Below are positions 1 through 12,956 of a stretch of DNA of 64,000 nt, in pieces. Under the pieces are notes generated by a model. It had not been told where the DNA came from. It saw only the letters and a list, made by a program, of their open reading frames with translations, and made no database searches. Made by a program: the position numbers and the translations under genes. The first letter of the stretch is position 1. The number at the start of each line of letters is the position of its first letter. The stretch comes from Pinisolibacter aquiterrae (GTDB taxonomy: Bacteria > Pseudomonadota > Alphaproteobacteria > Rhizobiales > Ancalomicrobiaceae): NCBI RefSeq assembly GCF_019160155.1, contig NZ_JAFNIH010000019.1, positions 62,001 through 126,000 of the forward strand, given 5' to 3'.

Positions 1-2375
<2,375 letters not shown>

Positions 2376-2427
2376 CCACGCCCTCCGACGGTCGACGCGT
2401 CCCTTCCGGGGGCGCGCGCCCCCGCCC

Positions 2428-2940
2428 TCATCGTACCTCGATCGACTTCACCTGCCACGCCGACCGCGCGAAGACCTTCTCGTTGTAGAGCGAGGCGTCC
2501 TGGTCGAAGGGATAGATGATGAAGATCGGTCCCTTGTCGCGCACCGCGATCTCCCGGCCGTCCTTGCGGATCGCGAGGATCACCGGCCACTTGCGCAGGT
2601 CCTCGACCGGCACGTCGACCGCGTAGTCGTTGAGGGCGACGACGTGCAGCGTCGTGCCGGTGGCCGCGACCGCCTCGAGCAGCGCCGAGCCGAGCGGCCC
2701 CTCGAACCGGATCACACCCTTGGTCCACGGCGTCTCGGTCTCGGTGACCCGCCCCGGCAGCGCCGCCAACATCGCCATGTCGAACAGCGCCGCGCCGTCG
2801 GCGTTGGTCACGCCGATCTTGCCGGTCACGGTGAGCACCACCGGCCCCTTCGGAGCGGCGAGCGACCCGGCCGCGGCCGGCAGCGCGCCGAGGAGAAGGG
2901 CGAGCACGCCGAACGCGGCGCGGCGAAGGTAGGGGATCAT
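2428..2940 (-). CDS. Periplasmic SUOX-fold protein without cofactor cysteine
   Basis: A 170-residue exported protein with a signal peptide (positively charged start, hydrophobic residues 9-20, cleavage near AAAGS at 22-26). The rest resembles the molybdopterin-binding oxidoreductase fold (sulfite-oxidase type): a stretch [20 protein letters not shown] is typical of short family members. The protein has no cysteine, so it cannot supply the usual thiolate ligand to molybdenum, and it is much shorter than true sulfite oxidases. A binding or sensing role is more likely than catalysis. It sits between an HD-GYP response regulator and a membrane hybrid kinase whose sensor domain is periplasmic, so it may present a signal to that kinase; this is inferred from gene order only. 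Confidence 0.8.
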   Translation of the reverse strand: MIPYLRRAAFGVLALLLGALPAAAGSLAAPKGPVVLTVTGKIGVTNADGAALFDMAMLAALPGRVTETETPWTKGVIRFEGPLGSALLEAVAATGTTLHVVALNDYAVDVPVEDLRKWPVILAIRKDGREIAVRDKGPIFIIYPFDQDASLYNEKVFARSAWQVKSIEVR

Positions 2941-3007
2941 GAACGTCTCCGATGCGGACCGCCTGTCGCGGCCTTCTCGTGTTGGGGAAGCGCGATCTCG
3001 ACCGGCG

Positions 3008-4063
3008 TCACGCCGCCGAGATCACGTCGTCGTCCCGCCCGGTTCCGGCGATCGCGGCGATCTCGTCGAAATGGGCGAAGAACGCCTCGACGCAGGCCGG
3101 ATCGAAATGCGAGCCGGACCCGTCGGCGACGAAGGCGATGGCCTTCTCGATCGGCCAGGCGGGCTTGTAGGGCCGCACCGACATCAGCGCGTCGAAGACG
3201 TCGGCGAGCGCGGTGATGCGTCCGACCACCGGGATCGCCTCGCCGGCGAGCCCCTTGGGATAGCCGGTGCCGTCCCAACGCTCGTGATGGCTGACGGCGA
3301 TCTCCGCCGCCATCTGCAGAAGTCGCGACTTCGAGCCCTCGAGGATGGTCCAGCCGAGATCGGTGTGGGTCTCCATCACCTTGCGTTCCTCGGGCGACAG
3401 CGCGCCCGGCTTGAACAGGATCTCGTCGGGAATGCCGACCTTGCCGACGTCGTGCATCTGCGCCGCGATCTCCACCAGCCGGCGATCCTCCACCGACAGG
3501 CCCATGCCCTCCGCCAGGATGCCGCAGATCCGCGACATGCGGGCGATGTGGTCGCCGGTGTCGGTATCGCGCCGCTCGGTCGCCTTGGTCAGGCGCCAGA
3601 TGATCTCCTGCTCGCGCTCGACCAGTTCGCTGGTCTTGATCGACACCTCGCGGTCGAGGAGCGCGGCGCGCGCCGCCAACTGCTTCTGCGCCTTGCGCAG
3701 CGCCAGGAGATTGCGCACCCGGACTTTGAACTCGAGCGGATCGAGCGGTTTGGTCAGAAAGTCGGTCGCCCCGGCCTCCAGCGCCTGGAGCACCACCTCG
3801 CGCTCGTCGGTGGTGGTCACCATCACCACCGGCACGGTGGCATGTCGGCTCATCCGCCGAATCCGCCGGACGAACTCGACGCCGTCGATCTCCGGCATCA
3901 CGTAGTCGACCAGAATCAGGTCGACGTCCGTCTCTCGGAGGGTCTCCAACGCCGAGGCCGGATCGGTGAAGGCGAGCGTCTCGCAGTCCTCCACGCGGCG
4001 CACGAGCTGCCGCACCAGCACCAGATTGGTCATGTTGTCGTCGACCATGAGAACCGTGTTCAT
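3008..4063 (-). CDS. Response regulator with HD-GYP c-di-GMP phosphodiesterase domain
   Basis: A cytoplasmic 351-residue regulator. Residues 1-120 are a CheY-like receiver with acidic pocket D8-D9, phosphoacceptor Asp53 (ILVDYVMPEIDG) and the conserved Lys of FLTKPLDP. After a helical linker (about 120-165) comes an HD-GYP domain with the metal-binding His204-Asp205 (MHDVGKVG) and the signature HHERWDGTGYP beginning at His259. HD-GYP domains of this type hydrolyse cyclic di-GMP, and the intact motifs suggest an active enzyme. It is the first gene of the minus-strand operon that continues with the SUOX-fold protein and the hybrid kinase, so the kinase (or its Hpt domain) is the probable phosphodonor. 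The start ATG follows a 363-bp intergenic region. Confidence 0.95.
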   Translation of the reverse strand: MNTVLMVDDNMTNLVLVRQLVRRVEDCETLAFTDPASALETLRETDVDLILVDYVMPEIDGVEFVRRIRRMSRHATVPVVMVTTTDEREVVLQALEAGATDFLTKPLDPLEFKVRVRNLLALRKAQKQLAARAALLDREVSIKTSELVEREQEIIWRLTKATERRDTDTGDHIARMSRICGILAEGMGLSVEDRRLVEIAAQMHDVGKVGIPDEILFKPGALSPEERKVMETHTDLGWTILEGSKSRLLQMAAEIAVSHHERWDGTGYPKGLAGEAIPVVGRITALADVFDALMSVRPYKPAWPIEKAIAFVADGSGSHFDPACVEAFFAHFDEIAAIAGTGRDDDVISAA

Positions 4064-4426
4064 GGGCGCGCTCCTCCACTCTTCATCTCCTATCGAAGAG
4101 CCATGAAATCACCTTGAAGACAATGATCTCGTTTGATTCGAAGAGGGATTCGGATGGATTGAGTGAACAGAAATTCAATTCAATTGTAGAAAGAGGCCAT
4201 CGACCCACAGGAAGGAAACATCAACGAGAATCGGTCATGAAGACTTCGGATAAACTTTTAATGATCGTCCGAGCCGAGCCCCGCTCGCGACCCGGACGAC
4301 CGCAGAGCGCCGCCGGCGCCGGCGCTCGCCCGCCCACCGGCGGGGTTTCCCGAAACGCCTCGCGCGATCCTCGCTTGCGCCGCCCCCTCGCCGCGCCGTA
4401 AAGCTCGAACCGAGGAGATCCTTTGC
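4064..4426. other. Intergenic region between divergent genes, AT-rich centre
   Basis: 363 bp separating the HD-GYP operon (minus) from the TetR gene (plus). About 4090-4265 is distinctly AT-richer than its surroundings, as expected for promoter DNA of both genes. I see no RNA gene, convincing hairpin or conserved small reading frame, and I could not assign definite -35/-10 boxes. Confidence 0.5.
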
Positions 4427-5017
4427 ATGGCGCGCACGTTGGGTTCGGTGGGTGAGAAGACGTTCGAGGCGATCCGCGCCGCCGGGACACGTCTGATCTG
4501 GCAGCACGGTTTCGAGGCGATGAGCCTGCGCCGCCTCGCCGCCGAGGTCGGCATCCAGCCCGGCTCGCTCTACAATCACTTCGAGACGAAGCAGGCGCTC
4601 CTCTTCGACATCGTCCGCGAGCACATGGCGACGCTGACCGCCCGCCTCGACGAGGCCCTGGTCGGCCACGAGGCCCCGCGCGAGCGCCTCGTCGCCTTCA
4701 CCTCCTTCCATGCCCGCTACCACATGACCCGGCGCATGCAGGTCTATGTCGCCAATTCCGAGCTGCGCAGCCTCGATCCGGAGAACCGCGCCGAGATCGT
4801 CGGTCTCCGCCGCGCCTACGAACGCCGCCTCGAGACGATCCTCGAGGCCGGGCGCGACGCCGGGCTCTTCCACGTCGCCGATCTCAAGATCACCACCTAT
4901 GCCCTGATCTCGATGATGACCGGCATCTGCGAGTGGTATCAGCCCGACGGCCGCCTGACCGAGGCGGAACTGGTGGCGATCCACGTCGACATGGTCCTGC
5001 GCGCCGTCGCCGCCTGA
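4427..5017 (+). CDS. TetR/AcrR family transcriptional regulator
   Basis: A 196-residue TetR-type repressor. The N-terminal helix-turn-helix is clear: residues about 15-60 with the pattern [21 protein letters not shown] followed by [11 protein letters not shown]. The C-terminal ligand-binding domain is divergent, as is normal. The gene directly precedes, in the same direction, two acyl-CoA carboxylase subunit genes, and a palindrome of TetR-operator type lies in the 128-bp gap before them (5098-5111). It is therefore likely to repress the carboxylase genes and respond to an acyl-CoA or related intermediate. TetR regulators of branched-chain amino acid (LiuQ-type) and acyclic terpene (AtuR-type) catabolism are known analogues; which one this resembles cannot be settled here. 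ATG preceded by GAGGAGA. Confidence 0.93.
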   Translation: MARTLGSVGEKTFEAIRAAGTRLIWQHGFEAMSLRRLAAEVGIQPGSLYNHFETKQALLFDIVREHMATLTARLDEALVGHEAPRERLVAFTSFHARYHMTRRMQVYVANSELRSLDPENRAEIVGLRRAYERRLETILEAGRDAGLFHVADLKITTYALISMMTGICEWYQPDGRLTEAELVAIHVDMVLRAVAA

Positions 5018-5077
5018 GAGCGGGACCACACGCCTCCCCGCCCCCCTCGCGATCGCACGTCTCCCCCCTTCGGCCCC

Positions 5078-5111
5078 TTGACATCCCTCCGAATAAAAAC
5101 GAACGTTCGTT
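5078..5111 (+). promoter_or_regulatory. Promoter with TetR-type operator before acyl-CoA carboxylase genes
   Basis: A consensus -35 box TTGACA lies at 5078-5083. A perfect 14-bp palindrome AACGAACGTTCGTT occupies 5098-5111, where the -10 element would lie. Palindromes with this ACGAACG/CGTTCGT core are typical operators of TetR-family repressors of acyl-CoA catabolism. Binding there would block RNA polymerase. The site is 35 bp before the carboxylase start codon at 5146. Confidence 0.7.
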
Positions 5112-5145
5112 CAAATCGAGCCTGAAGTCTCGGGAGGAAACGTCC

Positions 5146-6753
<1,608 letters not shown>

Positions 6754-6763
6754 GGCGCGACCG

Positions 6764-8752
6764 ATGACCCCGACCCGCCCGCTCCGCCGCCTGCTCGTCG
6801 CCAATCGCGGCGAGATCGCCGTGCGCATCATGAAGACCGCGAAGACGATGGGGATCGAGACCGTCGCCGTCTTCTCCGACGCCGACGCGGAAGCGCTCCA
6901 TGTGCGCTCCGCCGATCTCGCCCATCGCCTCGGCCCGGCGCCTGCCCGCGAGAGCTATCTCGACGTCGACAAGATCCTGGAGGCGGCGCGGGCGACCGGC
7001 GCCGACGCGATCCATCCGGGCTACGGCTTCCTCTCGGAGAACGCCGATTTCGCCGACGCCGTCGCCGACGCCGGCCTGATCTTCGTCGGCCCGCCCGCTT
7101 CCGCGATCCGCGCCATGGGCTCCAAGGCCGCCGCCAAGGCGCTGATGGAAGAGGCCGGCGTCCCCCTCGTCCCCGGCTGGCACGGCGCCGACGCGTCCGA
7201 GGCGGTGCTCGCCCGCGAGGCCGAACGCATCGGCTTCCCCGTCCTGATCAAGGCCTCCGCCGGCGGCGGCGGCAAGGGCATGAAGGTGGTCGAGCGCGCC
7301 GAGGACCTCGCCGAGACGCTTCTCTCCGCGCGGCGCGAGGCGCAGGCCGCCTTCGGCGACGATCGCGTCCTGATCGAGAAGTATCTGACCCGGCCGCGCC
7401 ACGTCGAAGTGCAGGTCTTCGCGGATTCCCACGGAGAGACCGTCCATCTCTTCGAGCGCGACTGCTCGCTCCAGCGACGCCATCAGAAGGTGATCGAGGA
7501 GGCCCCCGCCCCCGGCATCACCCCCGAGCGCCGCGCCGCCATGGGCAAGGCGGCGATCGACGCCGCCCGAGCCGTCGGTTACGTCGGCGCCGGCACGGTC
7601 GAATTCATCACGCAGGGCGACGACTTCTTCTTCATGGAGATGAACACCCGTCTCCAGGTCGAGCATCCGGTGACCGAGGCGATCACAGGCCTCGATCTGG
7701 TCGAATGGCAGATCCGGGTCGCCCGGGGCGAGCCGCTGCCGCTCACCCAGGACGAGATCCTGCTCGTCGGCCACGCCGTCGAGGCCCGGCTCTATGCCGA
7801 GGATCCCGCGCGCGACTTCCTGCCCCAGACCGGCCGCCTGACGCGGCTCGCCTTCCCCGAGGGTGTGCGCGTCGACACCGGCGTCGAAGAGGGCGACGAG
7901 ATCTCGCGTCATTATGATCCGATGATCGCCAAGCTGATCGCCCACGGGCCGACCCGCGCCGAGGCGCTCGCCCGTCTCGCGGTGGCGCTGCGCGCGACCG
8001 AGCTCGACGGCCCCGCCACCAACCTCGGCTTCCTCGAACGCCTCGTCGGCCATCCGGGCGTCGTCGGCGACACCCACGACACCGGCTTCATCGCCCGTGA
8101 GGCCGACGCCCTCCTCGCCGAGCCCCCCGCCGACGAGCGCCTGTGGAACGCCGCCGCACTCGTCCGCCTCGCCCGCGAGGAGGCCGAGGCGAAGCGCGCG
8201 CCGGCCGACCCGTTCTCGCCCTTCGCGACCGCCGGGGCCTGGGGCCTCAACGTGGCCGCCCGGCGCGTCGTCACCCTCGACGACGGCACCGCCCCGCGCA
8301 CGCTGACCTTCGAGACCGACCGCTCCGGCACCCGCCTCGTGACCGCCGGCGGCGCGATGCCCGTCGCCTGCCGGCTCGCGGCCGACCGCGCGACCATCAC
8401 CCTCGGCGACGCGCGGTTCGCCGTGACCTTCGCCGAGGACGGCGACCGCCTCACCCTCGCCTCCCCGCTCGGCCGCGCCCGCTTCCGCGAGATCGATCCG
8501 CGCGCCGGCACCGCCAGCACCCACCACCATGCCGACCGGCTGGTGGCGCCGATGCCGGGTTCGGTGGTCCAGGTCCTGGTCGAGGCCGGCGCCAGCGTCA
8601 CCGCCGGCACGCCGCTGGTGGTGGTCGAGGCGATGAAGATGGAACACGTCGTCCGCGCCCCCCACGACGGCATCGTCGAAAAGGTCGAGGTCGCCGTCGG
8701 CGACGTCGTGGCGGAGGGCTTCGAGCTGGCGGTGATGGCGGCGGAGGCTTGA
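6764..8752 (+). CDS. mccA: Acyl-CoA carboxylase alpha subunit, biotin carboxylase plus biotin carrier
   Basis: A 662-residue biotin-containing subunit. Residues 1-450 form the biotin carboxylase: N-terminal RRLLVANRGEIAVRI, the ATP-grasp glycine-rich loop KASAGGGGKGMK, and EMNTRLQVEHPVTE. A less conserved linker domain follows (about 450-585). The C-terminal biotinyl carrier domain contains the acceptor Lys625 in VEAMKMEH. It loads CO2 onto biotin for the beta subunit encoded 10 bases upstream; together they form the alpha-6/beta-6 type complex known for methylcrotonyl-CoA carboxylase. Length and domain order are normal. The gene ends the operon; a GC-rich stem-loop overlaps the stop codon (8752-8776) but lacks a T-run. 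Confidence 0.94.
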   Translation: MTPTRPLRRLLVANRGEIAVRIMKTAKTMGIETVAVFSDADAEALHVRSADLAHRLGPAPARESYLDVDKILEAARATGADAIHPGYGFLSENADFADAVADAGLIFVGPPASAIRAMGSKAAAKALMEEAGVPLVPGWHGADASEAVLAREAERIGFPVLIKASAGGGGKGMKVVERAEDLAETLLSARREAQAAFGDDRVLIEKYLTRPRHVEVQVFADSHGETVHLFERDCSLQRRHQKVIEEAPAPGITPERRAAMGKAAIDAARAVGYVGAGTVEFITQGDDFFFMEMNTRLQVEHPVTEAITGLDLVEWQIRVARGEPLPLTQDEILLVGHAVEARLYAEDPARDFLPQTGRLTRLAFPEGVRVDTGVEEGDEISRHYDPMIAKLIAHGPTRAEALARLAVALRATELDGPATNLGFLERLVGHPGVVGDTHDTGFIAREADALLAEPPADERLWNAAALVRLAREEAEAKRAPADPFSPFATAGAWGLNVAARRVVTLDDGTAPRTLTFETDRSGTRLVTAGGAMPVACRLAADRATITLGDARFAVTFAEDGDRLTLASPLGRARFREIDPRAGTASTHHHADRLVAPMPGSVVQVLVEAGASVTAGTPLVVVEAMKMEHVVRAPHDGIVEKVEVAVGDVVAEGFELAVMAAEA

Positions 8753-9139
8753 GCCGGGGGCGGCCCCGCCCCGGCTTCGCCGAGCGTCGTCGCCACCGAA
8801 CGCCCGTTCACGGTACACCGTCACCCCGGAGCGCCGGCCCGACACCGTGCCCCTGGCGCGTGCCGCGAGCACCACCGTCACTCCCTCCGCGCCGACGGCG
8901 CTCCGGCCGGGAACGACGGCCCCCGAGGGCGGTCGCGCGTCGACTTCCTGCCCTGCCCCCTGTTTGGCTTCACCCTGAGACGCCCGATCGAAGATCGGGC
9001 CTCGAAGGGCGAAGCCACGACGGACCTCACCCCACGCCCCCGGGGCCACTCGCCCGCCCGCCTCGAAACACAACCAAAAGTCGATTCAACTGCGCAGGGA
9101 CCCGTGGTGATCTCCTTCCGTCCCGATGGAGCCCCACCC
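8753..9139. other. Intergenic region holding a hairpin and a repeat-like element
   Basis: 387 bp after the carboxylase operon. It contains an 8-bp-stem GC hairpin at 8752-8776 (possible weak terminator) and the 51-bp imperfect inverted repeat at 8966-9016 listed separately. I see no gene in it. Confidence 0.5.
8966..9016. repeat. Imperfect palindromic intergenic element
   Basis: Two 24-bp arms, starting GGCTTCACCCTGAGACGCCC and ending GATCGGGCCTCGAAGGGCGAAGCC when read across the element, pair at about 20 of 24 positions around a 3-base GAA loop. The inner 8 bp (GCCCGATC/GATCGGGC) pair perfectly. Intergenic palindromes with a CTGAGACGCC...CCTCGAAGG character are common multicopy elements in alphaproteobacteria. 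Only this copy is visible here, so multicopy status is an inference. Confidence 0.6.
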
Positions 9140-9445
9140 ATGCCGGCTTCCCCACATCCCCTCGTTCCGATGCTCGCGTTCGTCGTCTCGGCCTTCCTCG
9201 CGCCGGTCGCCGAGGCCGGCTGCGACCTCTCCTCGGCGCCGCCGTGCCGAGGCTGCGGCTGCAAGGGCGGTCCGGGCTGGCGTCACATCGCCACCGGGAG
9301 CTGCGTCGGGTTCCGCGACATCGATCAGAAATGCGGCCGCCCGCCGTCGAGCGCGCTCTGCGTCTTCGAGAATGCTCCCGGCACCGGCGCCAATCGCGAC
9401 TGCGCCCTCGCCCCGGCGACGCCGCCGGCCGCGCCGGGCCGCTGA
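9140..9445 (+). CDS. Small secreted cysteine-rich protein
   Basis: A 101-residue protein with a signal peptide (hydrophobic LVPMLAFVVSAFLAPV, cleavage near VAEA-GC at about residue 20). The mature part holds eight cysteines, including a CRGCGCKGGPGWR segment and a SCVGFRDIDQKCGRPPS segment; the even number suggests disulfide pairing in the periplasm or outside. I do not recognise a characterised family, although short secreted proteins with a GGPG(W/Y)R...G.CV...C pattern occur in rhizobia. ATG at 9140 is chosen because GATGGAG lies 8 bases upstream and it places the signal peptide at the very N-terminus; an upstream GTG (9104) would add 12 residues. Confidence 0.6.
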   Translation: MPASPHPLVPMLAFVVSAFLAPVAEAGCDLSSAPPCRGCGCKGGPGWRHIATGSCVGFRDIDQKCGRPPSSALCVFENAPGTGANRDCALAPATPPAAPGR

Positions 9446-9447
9446 GA

Positions 9448-10170
9448 TCACCCGAACAGCGCCCGCTCCAGATCGCAGACGCTGTCGAGCACCAGATCCG
9501 CCTGCGCCCCCAGGCTCTCGCGCGTGCCGGTCCCGGTCAGGACGCCGATCGCGAGCCCCGCTCCGGCCGCGCGCGCCAGCCCCATGTCGTGGCCGGTGTC
9601 GCCGACCACCGCGATCTCCCGCGGGCCGCAGCCGACCGCCGCCGCGAAGGCGAGCGCGATCCCCGCCTCGGGCTTGGCGCCGTGGCCGCTGTCCCAACCG
9701 GCGGTGAAGACGAGGAGATCGGCGATGCCGAAGCGTTCGGCCATGGCGCGCACGCTCGCCTCGTTGTCGCTCGAGGCGACGCCGAGCGCGAGCCCGCGCG
9801 TCGAAAGCCGCCCGAGGATCACCGGGAGATCGCCGACCGCGACCATGTCGTCGACACCGGCGAGAAAGAGATCGTCGAGCGCCCGTGTCAGCGCCGCCGG
9901 CTCGAACCGAGCGCCGGCCGCGACCAGCGCCGCCGCGATCTCGCCCGCCGAGCCCGCGGCCATGATCGACGTCGGCGACAACGCCCGCCCCCCGGCATCG
10001 ACCCCGACCGCCGCGCGCAACCGCTCGGCCAGCGCCGCGTCACCTTCCGCAGCGAGCGCGATCGCGCGGGCATTGATCGGCGTCCACGAGGCCGCGTAGT
10101 CGACCAGCGTTCCGTCCTTGTCGAAGAGGATCGCCCGGATGCCCGGCCGGCGCGGATCGACACCCGGCAT
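9448..10170 (-). CDS. HAD-superfamily phosphatase (phosphoglycolate phosphatase-like)
   Basis: A 240-residue haloacid-dehalogenase-type hydrolase. Motif I is AILFDKDGTLVDY with the nucleophile and acid/base Asp residues, motif II is GVASSD, and motifs III/IV are the Lys in GAKPEAG and GDTGHDMGLARAAG. A helical C1-type cap domain lies between. It is most like phosphoglycolate phosphatase (Gph) and its broad-specificity relatives. It starts 5 bases after the ATPase gene of the ABC importer, so it belongs to that operon. A phosphatase or phosphonatase co-transcribed with an importer would fit uptake of a phosphorylated or phosphonate compound. The substrate is not determined by sequence. ATG 10170 is chosen because it gives the normal length; the open frame extends further upstream without homology. 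Confidence 0.85.
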   Translation of the reverse strand: MPGVDPRRPGIRAILFDKDGTLVDYAASWTPINARAIALAAEGDAALAERLRAAVGVDAGGRALSPTSIMAAGSAGEIAAALVAAGARFEPAALTRALDDLFLAGVDDMVAVGDLPVILGRLSTRGLALGVASSDNEASVRAMAERFGIADLLVFTAGWDSGHGAKPEAGIALAFAAAVGCGPREIAVVGDTGHDMGLARAAGAGLAIGVLTGTGTRESLGAQADLVLDSVCDLERALFG

Positions 10171-10175
10171 CGCCC

Positions 10176-11225
10176 TCACCCCTCGCCGAGCACCAGCAGA
10201 TCCTCGGCGCCGAACACCAGCCGCACGGCCGTTCCCGGCTCCGGCGGGCGCTGGGTGGTCTGATTGAAGGCGTCGAGCGTCACCACCTGGGTGTCGAGCC
10301 TGACCTTCACGCGCACCACCGCGCCGAGGAAGCTCACCGCCTCCACCGTGCCCGGCAGCCCGGTCGCCGTCGCCCCCAGCGTCACCGCCTCGGGGCGCAG
10401 CGCCACCGTCACCGTTTCGCCGGCCCGCCGTCCCGCGAGCCCGCGCCCGACCGTCACCTCGCGCCCGTCGAGCGTCAGCCGTCCCTCGTCGACGACGACG
10501 CCGTCGAGGAGATTGAGCGTGCCGACGAAGGAAGCGACGAAACGGTTCTTCGGCCACGTATAGACCTCGAACGGCGTGCCCACCTGCGCCGCCCGCCCCT
10601 CGTTCATCACCACGATGCGGTCGGACATCGACAGCGCCTCTTCCTGGTCGTGGGTGACGAAGATGGTGGTGATGCCGAGGTCGCGCTGCAGCGCCCGGAT
10701 CTCCTCGCGAAGCGAGACGCGGATCTTGGCGTCGAGCGCCGACAGCGGCTCGTCGAGGAGGAGGACCTGCGGCCGGACGGCGATCGCCCGCGCCAGCGCC
10801 ACACGCTGCTGCTGGCCGCCGGAGAGCTGCCAGGGATAGCGATCGGCGAGATCGGGCAGCTTGATGATCGCCAGCATCTCGGCGACCCGCTCGCGGATCT
10901 CCGCCGCGCTCTTTTTGGCGATCCGCAAGCCGAAGGCGATGTTCTCGCCGACGGTCATGTTGGGGAAGAGGGCGTAGGACTGGAACACCATGCCGACGTC
11001 GCGCTTGGCCGGCGGCAGGCGCGTCACCTCGCGCCCGTCGATCGCGATGCGCCCGGCGCTGGCCGCCTCGAAGCCGGCGATCATCCTGAGGATCGTCGTC
11101 TTGCCGCAGCCCGACGGCCCGAGGAAGGAGACGAACTCGCCCTTCTCGATGCCGAGATCGAAGTCGTGGACGACCGTGACCGGGCCGAAGGCCTTCTTCA
11201 GGCCGGTGATGTCGATGAAGCTCAT
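10176..11225 (-). CDS. ABC transporter ATP-binding protein (polyamine/2-AEP/iron type)
   Basis: A 349-residue ATPase of the spermidine/putrescine-2-aminoethylphosphonate-Fe(III) importer group. Walker A is GPSGCGKTT, the Q-loop is MVFQSYALFPNMTVGENI, the signature is LSGGQQQRVALARA, Walker B is VLLLDEPLSALDAK and the switch is FVTHDQEEAL. The C-terminal third (from about residue 240) is the TOBE domain usual in this group. It energises the two permeases encoded just upstream. The operon order is binding protein, permease, permease, ATPase, phosphatase. Confidence 0.95.
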   Translation of the reverse strand: MSFIDITGLKKAFGPVTVVHDFDLGIEKGEFVSFLGPSGCGKTTILRMIAGFEAASAGRIAIDGREVTRLPPAKRDVGMVFQSYALFPNMTVGENIAFGLRIAKKSAAEIRERVAEMLAIIKLPDLADRYPWQLSGGQQQRVALARAIAVRPQVLLLDEPLSALDAKIRVSLREEIRALQRDLGITTIFVTHDQEEALSMSDRIVVMNEGRAAQVGTPFEVYTWPKNRFVASFVGTLNLLDGVVVDEGRLTLDGREVTVGRGLAGRRAGETVTVALRPEAVTLGATATGLPGTVEAVSFLGAVVRVKVRLDTQVVTLDAFNQTTQRPPEPGTAVRLVFGAEDLLVLGEG

Positions 11226-11265
11226 CGTTCCTCCGAAAGAGCTGGAAGGGCGGGGAACGAAGGGC

Positions 11266-12045
11266 TCATTTCGACCCCTTCCGCGCGGCGCCGAACACCT
11301 GGATCAGCCCCAGCGAGGCCCAGGTGACGACGAAGGCGATGATGGCGAGCGCCGCCGGCTCATAGGCCCGATTGGCCCCGACGAGCTGGAGATAGGGACC
11401 GAAGGCCGGTCGATTGAGGAGGCTGGCGAAGGTGAACTCGCCGATGACGATCGCGAAGGTCAGGAACGCGCCCGACAGGAGACCGGCACGGATGTTGGGA
11501 AAGATCACCCGCGTCAAGGTCGCGGTGCGGCTCGCCCCCAGGCTCTCGGCCGCCTCCGTGAGCGTCGCCACGTCGATCGCGGCGAGCGCGGTGTCGACCG
11601 AGCGATACATGTAGGGGAGCGACAGCGTCACGTAGCCGAAGGTGAGCAGCAGATCGGTGCCGAAGGAGGAGTCGGTCAGGGGCAGGATCGACTGCGAATT
11701 GTACATCCGGAGATGGCCGAAGACGATGACGATCGCCGGCACCACCAGGGGCAACAGGGTCACGAATTCGACCACCGGCCGCATCTTCGGCAGCTTCAGC
11801 CGCACCCAATAGGCGGTCGGCACCACGATCACCGCGCCGACCACGATCGTCGCCAACGCCAGCACCACCGAGTAGAGGAACGACGCCTGGAAACTCGGAT
11901 CGGTCAACACGATCCGATAGGCCTCGAAGGAATAGACGCCGCGTTTCAGCCGAAGCGAGAATTCGAAGGTCGCGATCAGCGGCAGCAGGAAATAGACCGC
12001 GCCGATCGCCACCGAGATCCAGGAACCGAGGGTCGAGCGCTTCAT
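11266..12045 (-). CDS. ABC transporter permease
   Basis: A 259-residue inner-membrane permease with about six hydrophobic segments. The cytoplasmic EAA loop is seen as TLTEAAESLGASRTATLTRVIFPNI, which contacts the ATPase. It is the PotC-like partner of the second permease. Its ATG overlaps the upstream permease stop codon by four bases (ATGA at 12042-12045), which supports translational coupling and this start. Confidence 0.93.
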   Translation of the reverse strand: MKRSTLGSWISVAIGAVYFLLPLIATFEFSLRLKRGVYSFEAYRIVLTDPSFQASFLYSVVLALATIVVGAVIVVPTAYWVRLKLPKMRPVVEFVTLLPLVVPAIVIVFGHLRMYNSQSILPLTDSSFGTDLLLTFGYVTLSLPYMYRSVDTALAAIDVATLTEAAESLGASRTATLTRVIFPNIRAGLLSGAFLTFAIVIGEFTFASLLNRPAFGPYLQLVGANRAYEPAALAIIAFVVTWASLGLIQVFGAARKGSK

Positions 12046-12956
12046 TTCACCCACCTCTCGGCCCGACCGCGCAGCCAGATGTAACCGACGTTGGCGCCGC
12101 CGGTGATCACGATCATGCCGAGCGCCAGCGCGTAACCGAGGTTCTGGTCGTGCAGCACGTCGCCGCGGATCTGCGCGTAGAGCAGGATGGTGACGATGTT
12201 GAGCGACGAGCCGGTGAGCGCGTAGGCGGTCGCGACCGCGCCGAAGGCGTTGGCGAAGAGGAGCAGCGTCGCCCCGAGCAGGCTCGGCCACAGCACCGGC
12301 AGCGCCACCATCCGCCAATATTGCAGGGAGGACGCGCCGAGGATCGAGGCCGCCTCGCCCCATTCCTTCTTCAGCCCCTCCAGCGCGGGGGTGAGGATCA
12401 GCACCATCAGCGGGATCTGGAAATAGAGATAGGTGAGCGTCAGCCCGAGGAAACTCAGGAGCTTGAACCCGGTCGCGTAGAGATTGAACCCGAACCACTC
12501 CATCAGCGCCCAGGTGACGAGCCCGGTCCGTCCCAGCGTGGCGAGGAACGCGAAGGCGAGCGGCACGCCGGCGAAGTTGGAGGCGACGCCGGAGAAGGTC
12601 GTCACCGTCGGGCGCACCCATCCGGGTAGGCCGCCCGAGACGATCGCCCGCGCCAGGAAGAAGCCGATCACCGCGCCGCCGAGCGCGGAAGCCGCCGAGA
12701 TCTCGAGGCTGATCACATAGGCCGCGACGATCGAGGGATGCAGCAGTCCGGCGAGATTGGCGAGCGTGAAGGACCCGTCGGCGGTCTGGAACGCCCCGAC
12801 CACCAGAAGCCCGGTCGGCGCGATCAGAAACAGCGTGGCGAAGACGAAGAACGGCACCACCCCGAGCCAAGTCAGCGAGAAGCCGCGTCCCGGCGAAGGC
12901 CGTCCCCCCTGCGCCGCCGTTCGCTCGACCGGCGCGCCCGTCGTTTCACTGCCCAA
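12042..12956 (-). CDS. ABC transporter permease
   Basis: A 304-residue inner-membrane permease. A cytoplasmic N-terminal tail of about 30 residues precedes about six membrane segments. The EAA loop appears as EWGEAASILGASSLQYWRMVALPVL. It is PotB-like and pairs with the permease encoded immediately downstream, with which it shares an ATGA overlap. It follows the binding-protein gene after 111 bases. Confidence 0.93.
   Translation of the reverse strand: MGSETTGAPVERTAAQGGRPSPGRGFSLTWLGVVPFFVFATLFLIAPTGLLVVGAFQTADGSFTLANLAGLLHPSIVAAYVISLEISAASALGGAVIGFFLARAIVSGGLPGWVRPTVTTFSGVASNFAGVPLAFAFLATLGRTGLVTWALMEWFGFNLYATGFKLLSFLGLTLTYLYFQIPLMVLILTPALEGLKKEWGEAASILGASSLQYWRMVALPVLWPSLLGATLLLFANAFGAVATAYALTGSSLNIVTILLYAQIRGDVLHDQNLGYALALGMIVITGGANVGYIWLRGRAERWVK

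Noticed and set aside
12870-12956. Extending the second ABC permease frame upstream into one large fused protein
   Set aside because: The open frame continues upstream only as antisense-like or out-of-frame sequence of the other permease; the ATGA overlap at 12042-12045 defines separate genes.
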